Part shown: positions 18,096 to 26,185 of the stretch, one piece after another
Layout of the letters: every line of letters begins with the position of its first letter
Numbering within the stretch: position 1 is the stretch's first letter
Notes under the pieces: generated by a model
The model's input: only the letters and a program-made list of their open reading frames with translations
Database searches by the model: none
Told to the model about the DNA's origin: nothing
DNA from: JAJFKJ01 sp964443025
Lineage (GTDB): Bacteria; Pseudomonadota; Gammaproteobacteria; JABCZS01
DNA length: 64,000 nucleotides
NCBI GenBank assembly: GCA_964443025.1
Contig: CAYUEL010000001.1
Location: 14,762 to 78,761, forward strand
Direction of reading: 5' to 3'
Program-made: the position numbers and the translations under genes

Positions 18096-19543
18096 TATGT
18101 CACCATCCTATATGTTGGCATATGCAGTTGCCGTTGTTGGGTTTGAACGGATGAAATACCTTGATAATAAAATAAACCAATGGATAATAATACGGTTAAG
18201 AAATATACAGCTGCTGAAAAGAATAATCCATACACACCTAATACGGTATAAACCATTAAGAAGCTAAAAAAGAATAAAAAGAAATGTGCGATAAGTTGCC
18301 GTCCTCGGTATTCTCGACGACCGTGGCGATCAGGCATGATAGCCACAATGCTTTCAGAAAAACGTTTGGAACATTTCATGGCAATTAATAAAATACTAAA
18401 TAATACGATAAATGCAGTGGTAGCTACGGTAACATGAAATACACCGGATTCATCATTTAAAGAGATTTCTTGCAATTGCAATACAGGGGCCCATTGCATC
18501 AATGTAGTTGTCACGCTCGGCAGGTTAAACAAAGTGATACTTAGAATAATCATAGGTACCAGTATAAAAACAAGTATCCCTTTTTTTATTGATAAACCCG
18601 ATGCAATTTTTGCCAGATAAATACCCATGACAGGAGCCAGAAAAAATGGCCAACTCAGTACTAAAAAATTCCAACTTCGTAAATAACGTTCGGGATTGAG
18701 CGAAGGGAAATACACAGGATAATGCATTTCATCCAAAAAATTCATCGGTAATAATGTCAGCATGAAACTTGAAAGTAACCAAGCAATAGTGGCAAAAGCC
18801 GTTTGACGAAATAAGATACCTGCAAAGGAATATTTTGTTTTTGCTTGATCACGCAATCGTTTTGCGAATCCATATATAACATTCATCATGTAAAATGTTA
18901 AAATAAAGACCATGCCGGTTAACATGGGCATTAACGGTTGATGTACATTAAAAAAAGCTAATACAGTGCTTGAGGCATTTACCACAAAAAATGTCATGAG
19001 AGAAAAGATAGCCAACATTAATCCCACCAAAACAATCCAATCAAATAGCAACGCAGTGGCTGCAAATTTATCAAAACGATTGGCGAGAAACCCTGAATGC
19101 CGAACATAGGGTAAAGCATTATAGGCCAGTGCAATGCCGATGATAACAACCCACGCTTGCACACAATTACGAACCACATAAGCTAATGCTTCGTTGGCTG
19201 CAACGGTTACTAAAATAGGTTGTTCTTGTACTGAAAACATCACGGGTTGAATTTGCATACTCATTTGGGCCACAAACCACGATAACCCTAACAATAAACT
19301 GAATACTAATGCAGTGGTTCCTACTATTTTCAACAAAGAAGTTTGTTTATTATCGATTTTCCATTGATGATCACGTTGCTTCCATGCAAGATAACCCACG
19401 CAGGGTAATGCAAGCAATCCGATAAACGGCAACACCTGCGTCAACAACGCTTGGTGATACAGTGTTACAACAAGTGGCACCGCATGTATCAACAGCAACG
19501 CGATAGCTAAGCGCTTCGTTGTAAATAGAGCAGGTATTTTCAT
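18095..19543 (-). CDS. Unassigned polytopic membrane protein inside the icmX-icmV operon
   Basis: The product has 482 residues and about 12 hydrophobic segments spread over its whole length (for example near 10-30, 33-53, 68-90, 166-190, 205-225, 250-270, 295-315, 322-345, 370-390, 420-440 and 445-465). No catalytic motif or transporter signature is evident. It sits between icmX (5 bp upstream) and icmV (one-base overlap), so it is co-transcribed and co-translated with secretion genes. I infer a membrane part of the Dot/Icm apparatus, perhaps replacing a polytopic component such as DotV; I cannot show that from the sequence. It could also be an unrelated permease caught in the operon. Confidence 0.8.
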   Translation of the reverse strand: MKIPALFTTKRLAIALLLIHAVPLVVTLYHQALLTQVLPFIGLLALPCVGYLAWKQRDHQWKIDNKQTSLLKIVGTTALVFSLLLGLSWFVAQMSMQIQPVMFSVQEQPILVTVAANEALAYVVRNCVQAWVVIIGIALAYNALPYVRHSGFLANRFDKFAATALLFDWIVLVGLMLAIFSLMTFFVVNASSTVLAFFNVHQPLMPMLTGMVFILTFYMMNVIYGFAKRLRDQAKTKYSFAGILFRQTAFATIAWLLSSFMLTLLPMNFLDEMHYPVYFPSLNPERYLRSWNFLVLSWPFFLAPVMGIYLAKIASGLSIKKGILVFILVPMIILSITLFNLPSVTTTLMQWAPVLQLQEISLNDESGVFHVTVATTAFIVLFSILLIAMKCSKRFSESIVAIMPDRHGRREYRGRQLIAHFFLFFFSFLMVYTVLGVYGLFFSAAVYFLTVLLSIGLFYYQGISSVQTQQRQLHMPTYRMVT

Positions 19544-19548
19544 CGGTG

Positions 19549-20514
19549 TTAACCTCCCCCGCCACCAAAGGCACCTTTAACTGCACCCTCTGCCTGCCCT
19601 TGTTTTTCAGCACTGCTTTTCTTACCGCCTTGCTTCTCTTCTTCTTTCTTTTGTTCCTTTAACATATCATCAAACTCTGCACCCAGGCTGCCAAATGTGC
19701 CACCTTGTATTGCCAATAATGCTTCGATACGCGACATTTGCTCATACCGTTTCAATTCAAGGTAGTTTTGAAAAGCAATCATGTTAGCGATTTCACGCAA
19801 CAACACATCGGGAGCCGCAACATTCATTTGATCATACCATCCTGTATTCATGTAACGGCGTTCCACTTCGTAATACATCATTTCAAGTAAACTGGCTTTG
19901 CCATCTTCCCCAACCTGTAATCCCTGTGCAAAATTATCTAAACGCACACGGTCCGCATAAATGGCTAGTAAAGAATTTTGCACCATCGTTAAAGAAGGAA
20001 TTTGTCTATATATGGATGCAAAGTAATTAATGCCTTCATCCGATAATCCACCTTTTTTATTGAATAATTTATCTTCATCTTTAGGATAACCCGAGGGCGA
20101 TGGGTTGGTAATGTTTGTGATGAATCGGTAAGCTGCTTCTTTTTTTTCCTCGGTTTCATATGCGCGTGTATCCAGGAACACACTGGCTAACATGTCATCC
20201 CCTGAATTAGGCTGTGCATAATCACATTTAGGTGAGGGTTGACCATCCTCACCTACACAATAAGTCGCTCGATCCGTAGCAAATTTTGCATCGCTGATAC
20301 TTTTAGAATAAGCATCATAATTTGCGAGTTTTCGCACGAACGTATCTTGCCAACTTTCTAAAGCATCTTCAGCTTGAGGCATACGCCCAGCGATGATTTT
20401 TGTAATATCATTACCCGGGGGCGGTACGGGGTCTGCCGCATTTGCCAATAAACTAAAACCCACTAAGCTCACTGCCAGTGTCCACATGCAGAATAATCGA
20501 ATACTTTGCCTCAT
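19549..20514 (-). CDS. icmX: IcmX, periplasmic/secreted Dot/Icm protein
   Basis: IcmX is a periplasmic Dot/Icm component needed for pore formation, found next to icmW. The 321-residue product has a signal peptide (cleavage probably after LLANA at about 26), a soluble helical body with YRQIPSLTMVQNSLLAIYADR and IANMIAFQNYLELKRYEQMSRIEA, the family hallmark, and a charged tail ending in five glycines. It is shorter than Legionella IcmX (about 466 residues). The gene lies 88 bp after icmW and 5 bp before the unassigned membrane gene. Confidence 0.88.
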   Translation of the reverse strand: MRQSIRLFCMWTLAVSLVGFSLLANAADPVPPPGNDITKIIAGRMPQAEDALESWQDTFVRKLANYDAYSKSISDAKFATDRATYCVGEDGQPSPKCDYAQPNSGDDMLASVFLDTRAYETEEKKEAAYRFITNITNPSPSGYPKDEDKLFNKKGGLSDEGINYFASIYRQIPSLTMVQNSLLAIYADRVRLDNFAQGLQVGEDGKASLLEMMYYEVERRYMNTGWYDQMNVAAPDVLLREIANMIAFQNYLELKRYEQMSRIEALLAIQGGTFGSLGAEFDDMLKEQKKEEEKQGGKKSSAEKQGQAEGAVKGAFGGGGG

Positions 20515-20602
20515 ACGGTGACTTCCCCAATATTTTATAGGTTCTATAACTTACTTTATAACGTAATTCTTTATTGTTCTACAACCATGCCTACATTTGG
20601 AC

Positions 20603-21052
20603 TTACTTTTCTGCTTTCTCCATGGCGCTCATGACCATGCGAAACCGTTCTGGTGCGAATATACGTCCCAAGAGCTGCAACCGCTCGAATACCAGGTTTC
20701 TATTTAAAAAGAAGCCTGGGGTATCTTCCTTGCTGCTACTGGCTACTTCCGCAAAAATCAAAAGCTTGGAGGCCGAACCTGGCATCAGCTGATCTACATG
20801 CTGTAAAAACCGCAATGCACGTGATGATTTGATGCTGGTGAGTACCTTAATAAAGCTATCTTCTTCGCCTAATTGAAACTTTTCTATGCCTTCGGCTGCA
20901 TCGCAAAGCTTCAGCAGTTTGGATTCTACTTCTTCATCACCATCCAATACCCATTCTTCAACCGCTTCCATGGTGGCAATGATGCGATAGAGTGCGTAAT
21001 CGTGCTTTTCCTGCCAATATTTCGCAACAACATCTCTATTTAAATCAGGCAT
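20603..21052 (-). CDS. icmW: IcmW, small acidic effector adaptor
   Basis: IcmW is the partner of IcmS; the pair binds the coupling ATPase IcmO/DotL and internal sites of effectors. The 149-residue product is acidic and contains the family's features: MPDL start, EEWVLDGDEEVE, LMPGSASKLLIFAE and GFFLNRNLVFERLQLLGRIF. Length matches Legionella (151). The ATG is preceded by GAGAGGAAG. It is the first gene of the icmW-icmX-membrane-icmV-dotA set, so a promoter is expected in 21053-21106. Confidence 0.95.
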   Translation of the reverse strand: MPDLNRDVVAKYWQEKHDYALYRIIATMEAVEEWVLDGDEEVESKLLKLCDAAEGIEKFQLGEEDSFIKVLTSIKSSRALRFLQHVDQLMPGSASKLLIFAEVASSSKEDTPGFFLNRNLVFERLQLLGRIFAPERFRMVMSAMEKAEK

Positions 21053-21106
21053 GCTTCCTCTCCATGTTTGTTTATTTTAGCACTAAATAAGAGATATTGT
21101 GGACCC

Positions 21107-21151
21107 GCCCCCTTTTAAGGGGGCAAATTCATGCGCAGCATGAATCGGGGG
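21107..21151. repeat. Double hairpin: GC palindrome plus inverted repeat
   Basis: A perfect palindrome (GCCCCC-TTTTAA-GGGGGC) at 21107-21124 is followed by ATTCATGC-GCA-GCATGAAT at 21127-21145 and CGGGGG with a five-base T run on the plus strand. It lies between icmW and the 65-residue gene. It could end transcription of the small gene on the minus strand or be a dispersed palindromic unit. The T run is on the plus-strand side, where no gene precedes it, which favours the repeat explanation. Confidence 0.55.
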
Positions 21152-21157
21152 TTTTTA

Positions 21158-21355
21158 TTAAATACGTGCTGAAGCAGGAGTATACTCAGTATTCTGCTGC
21201 TCATTATTATGATTTACGGATTTGCCGCGAATTCCTAGCGTTGTATGTATAGCCTTCGCATAGGTATTCAAATGGTTTTTGATTGATTTAACCGTGGGCT
21301 CTTCCCCGCTATTCTGCGGTGCAACAAAGCTAGGTCTTCCGAAACTTACTGTCAT
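21158..21355 (-). CDS. Small hypothetical protein (65 aa)
   Basis: A 65-residue hydrophilic protein, slightly basic, with no membrane segment; I do not recognise it. Evidence for a real gene is the strong ribosome binding site GGAGG nine bases before the ATG and its fit between two minus-strand genes (31 bp after the recombinase-like gene, ahead of icmW). The Asn/Gln-rich middle suggests disorder. Confidence 0.55.
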   Translation of the reverse strand: MTVSFGRPSFVAPQNSGEEPTVKSIKNHLNTYAKAIHTTLGIRGKSVNHNNEQQNTEYTPASARI

Positions 21356-21386
21356 TTTACTATTCCTCCATTACTCTCTTATTATA

Positions 21387-22535
21387 TTATTGTTCCATTG
21401 GCTCCTCACCAATGAATTGCTTAAATAGCGCCTCTGAGCGAGCCAGCGTTTCCGGACGGATATAAGACTCAATGTCTTCTTTCCGCCGCTTCGCGGTACG
21501 TAAAGCCACATCAACGTTGTCAGCATCCCAGCGATCCAGAGTCACTGTATGCCCCGCAGTCTGGTCTTGTGCCAATTCCCAACGCACCCTCTCTGGAACG
21601 GGTATTCGCTCCGAATTAAGTTTCTCTGCTATCTTAGAGAAAGGTAATCCAGCGTTTTGATAGTCTAGCATACGGGGGTAGTATTCAAGAACAAATTGAT
21701 TAAACGCTAGGATATCGCGAATCGTATGCAAGCGTTCAATTACCTTATCAAGGTTATGCAAATCCCATCCATCTTTGCTGGGCGGCCTGACTTGCATTGC
21801 TTTTAAGCCTTTGGCCATTTGTTCTGGGTTATATCCCTTCTGCTTAAATTCGTCCAACGTTTCGCACAAATCCAACGCCAAGTTATTCAGATCCACACGT
21901 TCCAATACTTTTTGCAATTGACTTAACACCCAAGGGCCGCCTTCGGGTGCCAAATAACCTTCTTCATTTAAGGCATCCACCATTTTGCGTTGCGAATACC
22001 CATGAATACGGTAATACGCCACGATGGGGGCTAAAATTAAGGCAAACAATACGGCACTTTCTGTTTTAGGTTTATTGACCTTGGTGATTTCTTGCAACGC
22101 ATGCGGATTGCCCAAGCGTGCCAATGTTTGATCCAATCCTTCGCGAATCCGCTGACTATGACGCTCACGCAGGTAACGAGCGTTCTCAACCACCGCAGGT
22201 AATGAATGGTGATTCACCAGCGGTTGATCGATGCAATACAGTTTTACCTTAGAAGCCAAGAGCGGATCGGTAAAATGAGCAAACCGAGTCAAGTTTTGTA
22301 GCTGAGCAACAACGATGGTTGCATTTTCACGCTTGGCATGATCAATGGCTTTTAACAGCTCGGATAGAGTTTTATGCTTCCTATCATGAATTTCAATGTA
22401 ATGTTGTAATAGCTTCTTATCTTCGCCACAATAATCAAAAATGGCTTGTTTTTGGGCCTCAATCGTCATGCCCGGTTCTGGCATTTGTTCGTCATCTGTT
22501 CGCCAGCAATAACCTACAATTTTTTCTTCACTCAT
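21387..22535 (-). CDS. Serine-recombinase-like protein, probably inactive
   Basis: The product has 382 residues. Residues 5-125 follow the resolvase/invertase fold: VGYCWRTDDEQ aligns with the usual IGYARVSTDDQ, then SELLKAIDHAKRENATIVVAQLQNLTR matches the helix-strand carrying the second catalytic Arg motif. The catalytic Ser is Thr and the nearby Arg is Trp; the LDRLSR motif is LQNLTR. A LGNPH hinge and a recombinase-type helical region (SQRKMVDALNEEGYLAPEGGPW) follow, and a second such segment (FSKIAEKLNSERIPVP) occurs near residue 305. It is probably a DNA-binding relic put to a new use. The ATG at 22535 is preferred over the TTG at 22568. It follows the leucine operon by 46 bp. Confidence 0.72.
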   Translation of the reverse strand: MSEEKIVGYCWRTDDEQMPEPGMTIEAQKQAIFDYCGEDKKLLQHYIEIHDRKHKTLSELLKAIDHAKRENATIVVAQLQNLTRFAHFTDPLLASKVKLYCIDQPLVNHHSLPAVVENARYLRERHSQRIREGLDQTLARLGNPHALQEITKVNKPKTESAVLFALILAPIVAYYRIHGYSQRKMVDALNEEGYLAPEGGPWVLSQLQKVLERVDLNNLALDLCETLDEFKQKGYNPEQMAKGLKAMQVRPPSKDGWDLHNLDKVIERLHTIRDILAFNQFVLEYYPRMLDYQNAGLPFSKIAEKLNSERIPVPERVRWELAQDQTAGHTVTLDRWDADNVDVALRTAKRRKEDIESYIRPETLARSEALFKQFIGEEPMEQ

Positions 22536-22581
22536 TGGCACCTGCACCTCTTCGAACCCTATCGGCAATCATATTACATTT

Positions 22582-24462
22582 TCAGGATTTGTCCAACAAA
22601 CGCTTAAATTCACTTAAGCATTCGGGATTTTGTAACGCATGTGTATTACTGACCGGTTCACCATGAATCACATGCTTCACCGCCAACTCGGATAACTTAC
22701 CATTAACGGTACGCGGCACATCATTCACTTGAAAGATCTCGGCAGGCACATGACGAGGTGATGCCTGCGTGCGAATGACCGCTTTAATTCTGTGTTTTAA
22801 AGCATCATCTAATGTATGGTTAGGTTTGAGTACAACAAAAAGAAGGATGCGTTCATCCCCTTCGAATTTTTGGCCCACGGCTAATGCTTCTTGCACTTCT
22901 GGAAGTGTTTCAACAGGTTCGTAAATCTCAGCCGTTCCAATGCGCACCCCGCCCGGATTTAGCACAGCATCGGAACGGCCGAAAATCATTACACCACTAC
23001 AAGAAGTAAGCATAGCATAATCTCCGTGCGACCATGTATTTTTAAACTTCGCAAAATAAGCTTGATGGTATTTTTTGTTGCCTTCGTCATTCCAAAAACA
23101 AACGGGCATGGATGGAAAGGGTTTTGTACATACTAATTCACCCTGTTGCTCTTGGATACTTTCACCCTGTTCATTAAAAACTTCGACCGCCATTCCTAGC
23201 CCCCGGCATTGTAATTCACCGGCACGAACAGGTAATATCGGGCAACCCAATGCAAAACAAGAAATAATATCCGTACCGCCTGATATCGAAGATAAACATA
23301 TATCCTGTTTAATTTGGCGATACACATATTCAAATGTTTCTGGCATAAGCGGCGACCCGGTGGATAAAACCGTACGTAATAGCGGTAATGAGGGTGCATG
23401 GATATTCGCCTGTTGAAGACTATGCAAGTATTTAGCACTCGTACCAAATACAGTAATATCCGCTTGTTTTAATAGGGTTAATAAACTATCGACATGGGGA
23501 TAAACCGGACTGCCATCGTAAAGTACCAACGTCGCACCCACCGCTAAACCTGACACCATCCAATTCCACATCATCCAACCGCATGTCGTCACGTACATTA
23601 ATTTATCGGTTCGTTTTAAATCCGTATGCAACACCAGCTCTTTGAGATGTTGCAATAACGTTCCCCCATGCCCATGTACAATGCATTTCGGTTTTCCCGT
23701 AGTTCCCGAAGAATATAAAATAAAGGCAGGATGATCAAACGCAACTGGTTCAAAATGAACTTCATTGGCATCATTTTGAATATCCTCTTGCCATATGATT
23801 TTTTTGAGCGATGGTAAAGCCTGTTGAAGTTGATTTATTTTTTCTACACAATCGATCTGTTTACCTTTAAATAAATAATGTGAACAAGCCACTAATACTT
23901 TCGGTTCAATTTGACTAAACCGTTCAACAATTCCTTGCACGCCAAAATCGGGCGAACAACTGGACCAAATTGCCCCCAAACTTGTTGTGGCCAACATTGC
24001 AATGATAGTTTCGGGCATATTCGGCATGACAGCCGCAACACGATCGCCCTTTTTAATACCAAGTTGCTTTAACATCCATTGGCATTGCGCAACACGTTGA
24101 TATAATTCTCGATAACTGAGTTTAGATTGCAATCCAAGTTCTGTATAAAATTCAATGGCGATGTGTTCATCACGATGCCGCAACCCATGTTCCGCATAAT
24201 TTAATGTGGAATCTGCGAACCATTGTGTTCCTATCATTTCAGGTGTTGCTTTTAGAATAGTGCTCGGATATTGATGAAAGCGGACATTACAAAACGATGT
24301 AATACTTTCCCAAAAATGATCAGGTTCTTGAATAGACCAATTATATAATGCTTCGTAATGCTGAAACTGTTGATGATATTTTTGGTTAATGTATTGCATG
24401 AACTGCGTGATTTGTGCAGATTCAATCTGTCGTGTCGATGGTTGCCATAAAATGGGGTTCAT
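22582..24462 (-). CDS. aacS: Acetoacetyl-CoA synthetase
   Basis: Acetoacetate-CoA ligase activates acetoacetate with ATP and CoA in the cytoplasm, so that thiolase can split it to acetyl-CoA. The 626-residue product is an ANL-superfamily adenylate-forming enzyme: FILYSSGTTGKPKCIVHGHGG (the P-loop-like signature), TCGWMMWNWM, GGTDI, and a C-terminal domain with FGRSDAVLNPGGVRIG and NGKLSELAVK (catalytic Lys). The sequence YSSGTTGKPK followed by MMWNWMVSGLAVGATLVLYDGSP is characteristic of acetoacetyl-CoA rather than acetyl-CoA synthetase. Its start overlaps the end of HMG-CoA lyase by 4 bp, which supplies its substrate. Confidence 0.92.
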   Translation of the reverse strand: MNPILWQPSTRQIESAQITQFMQYINQKYHQQFQHYEALYNWSIQEPDHFWESITSFCNVRFHQYPSTILKATPEMIGTQWFADSTLNYAEHGLRHRDEHIAIEFYTELGLQSKLSYRELYQRVAQCQWMLKQLGIKKGDRVAAVMPNMPETIIAMLATTSLGAIWSSCSPDFGVQGIVERFSQIEPKVLVACSHYLFKGKQIDCVEKINQLQQALPSLKKIIWQEDIQNDANEVHFEPVAFDHPAFILYSSGTTGKPKCIVHGHGGTLLQHLKELVLHTDLKRTDKLMYVTTCGWMMWNWMVSGLAVGATLVLYDGSPVYPHVDSLLTLLKQADITVFGTSAKYLHSLQQANIHAPSLPLLRTVLSTGSPLMPETFEYVYRQIKQDICLSSISGGTDIISCFALGCPILPVRAGELQCRGLGMAVEVFNEQGESIQEQQGELVCTKPFPSMPVCFWNDEGNKKYHQAYFAKFKNTWSHGDYAMLTSCSGVMIFGRSDAVLNPGGVRIGTAEIYEPVETLPEVQEALAVGQKFEGDERILLFVVLKPNHTLDDALKHRIKAVIRTQASPRHVPAEIFQVNDVPRTVNGKLSELAVKHVIHGEPVSNTHALQNPECLSEFKRLLDKS

Positions 24463-25364
24463 CGTTGACTCGCTAAATAGGCAACGCCTGCTTTAGCATA
24501 ATTATGTTTTTCTAATGCTTGCGTAATGAATTCACCTACGTTACAAAGCTTCGCAAAATCAACGCCTGTTTCAATACCTAAACCATGCAAACAATACACA
24601 ACATCTTCGGTCGCCACATTACCTGTTGCTCCTTTTGCATAAGGACAACCTCCTAAACCAGCAACACTCGCGTCCACAATAGTAATGCCCATCTGCAATG
24701 CAGCCAAGATATTAGCCAACGCTTGTCCGTAAGTATCATGAAAATGCACCGCGATTTTTTCTTTCGGAACCTGTTGCATCACGATTTTTAATACTGTTTG
24801 AACTTGTTGTGCGGTTCCCACACCAATGGTATCACCTAATGAAACCTCATAAGCACCCATATCAAGCAGCTGTTTCGCAACTTCAGCTACTTTTTCAGGC
24901 TTCACTTTGCCTTCATAAGGACAACCGCAAATGCAAGACACATAAGCACGTACAGTTAATCCTTGTGTTAATGCTTGTTCAATAACATGTCGATAATTTT
25001 CTAAACTTTCTGCAATCGTGCAATTGATGTTGCGTTGTGAAAATGTTTCCGAAGCGGCTGCAAAAACAGCTATTTCTTTCACACCGGATGCAATGGCACG
25101 TTGCAAACCTTTTTCATTCGGTACTAATACAGGATAATGAATACCCGGCTTCTTATTAATTTGGGCAAAAACAGCTTCAGCGTCTTGGAGTTGCGGAATA
25201 GCTTTCGGTGAAACAAAACTTGTTGCTTCAATCACTTGCAACCCTGTTTCACTTAAACGGTTAATCAATTCAACTTTAACAGAGGTTGATACCGTTTTAC
25301 TTTCATTCTGCAACCCATCACGCGGGCTGACTTCAACTAGTTTGACTCGATTGGGAAGTTGCAT
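24459..25364 (-). CDS. mvaB: Hydroxymethylglutaryl-CoA lyase
   Basis: This enzyme cleaves HMG-CoA into acetyl-CoA and acetoacetate, the last step of leucine breakdown. The 301-residue TIM barrel shows EVSPRDGLQNE near the N-terminus (metal-binding Asp), the HFHDTYGQA metal-ligand motif, and the signature GLGGCPYAKGATGNVATED with its catalytic Cys near residue 240. It overlaps the hydratase gene upstream by one base and acetoacetyl-CoA synthetase downstream by 4 bp. Confidence 0.95.
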   Translation of the reverse strand: MQLPNRVKLVEVSPRDGLQNESKTVSTSVKVELINRLSETGLQVIEATSFVSPKAIPQLQDAEAVFAQINKKPGIHYPVLVPNEKGLQRAIASGVKEIAVFAAASETFSQRNINCTIAESLENYRHVIEQALTQGLTVRAYVSCICGCPYEGKVKPEKVAEVAKQLLDMGAYEVSLGDTIGVGTAQQVQTVLKIVMQQVPKEKIAVHFHDTYGQALANILAALQMGITIVDASVAGLGGCPYAKGATGNVATEDVVYCLHGLGIETGVDFAKLCNVGEFITQALEKHNYAKAGVAYLASQR

Positions 25365-26185
25365 TAGGCTTCCTTAATAGGTTTCACTTCTCTCAGTTTG
25401 GGTGCCCATTCAGGTTGACGCTTCTCAAAAAATGCCGCCATCCCTTCTTGTGCTTCTTTACTTACGCGCAATTCTGCAATAAGTTCTGCCATGACTTTAT
25501 GATTAGCATCAATTTCATATTCACGCATCAGTATTTTGATTTGCTTCAACGCTTCAGGGCCATTACGTAATAACTTAATGACCATATGTTCCAAAGCTTC
25601 ATCCGCTTTGCCTTCATCAAATAACTCATGCGCCAAACCTTGTTCAAAAGCATCTGCAATATTAATCGGCGATGCCATTAACATGTAACGCTTGGCTTGC
25701 CGAACACCTAATGCTTGCACAATATAGGGTCCAATCACTGCGGGAATTAAACCTAAACGTGCTTCGGATAAGCAAAATGTCGTGGTTCTATCGGCTAATA
25801 CAATATCACTGCAAGCGGCAAGACCTACTGCACCACCATAAACACTGCCTTGAACAACGCAGATGACAGGTTTGTTAGTGCTTGCAATGACGCTCATTAA
25901 ATTAGCCAGTTTTAATGCATCATTGTAATTTTCCTTTTTGGAAAAATCTTTAGCAGCAGCCATCCAATTCAGATCAGCACCTGCACAAAAATGTTTCCCC
26001 TTGCCTCGCAACACAATGACACGGACTCTATCATCTGCATCTGCTTGAACAAATGCTTCTGTTAACTCCTCTATCATTTGCTCATTTAAAGCGTTACGTT
26101 TATCAACACGATCCAATAGAATCGTTGCTTGTTGATGCCTTACAGCTACTTTTACTGTGTCGTTTTTACATGCGGAATACGCCAA
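25364..26185 (-). CDS. liuC: Methylglutaconyl-CoA hydratase (enoyl-CoA hydratase family)
   Basis: A crotonase-family protein of 273 residues; in this place it should hydrate 3-methylglutaconyl-CoA to HMG-CoA. Motifs include GKHFCAGADLNWM (oxyanion hole), VQGSVYGGAVGLAACSDIVLAD, and FCLSEARLGLIPAVIGPYIV, where the Glu and the following Gly-rich turn are typical of LiuC. It overlaps the carboxyltransferase gene upstream by 20 bp and HMG-CoA lyase downstream by one base. By sequence alone it could be a general enoyl-CoA hydratase; the operon makes the leucine role likely. Confidence 0.9.
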   Translation of the reverse strand: MAYSACKNDTVKVAVRHQQATILLDRVDKRNALNEQMIEELTEAFVQADADDRVRVIVLRGKGKHFCAGADLNWMAAAKDFSKKENYNDALKLANLMSVIASTNKPVICVVQGSVYGGAVGLAACSDIVLADRTTTFCLSEARLGLIPAVIGPYIVQALGVRQAKRYMLMASPINIADAFEQGLAHELFDEGKADEALEHMVIKLLRNGPEALKQIKILMREYEIDANHKVMAELIAELRVSKEAQEGMAAFFEKRQPEWAPKLREVKPIKEA

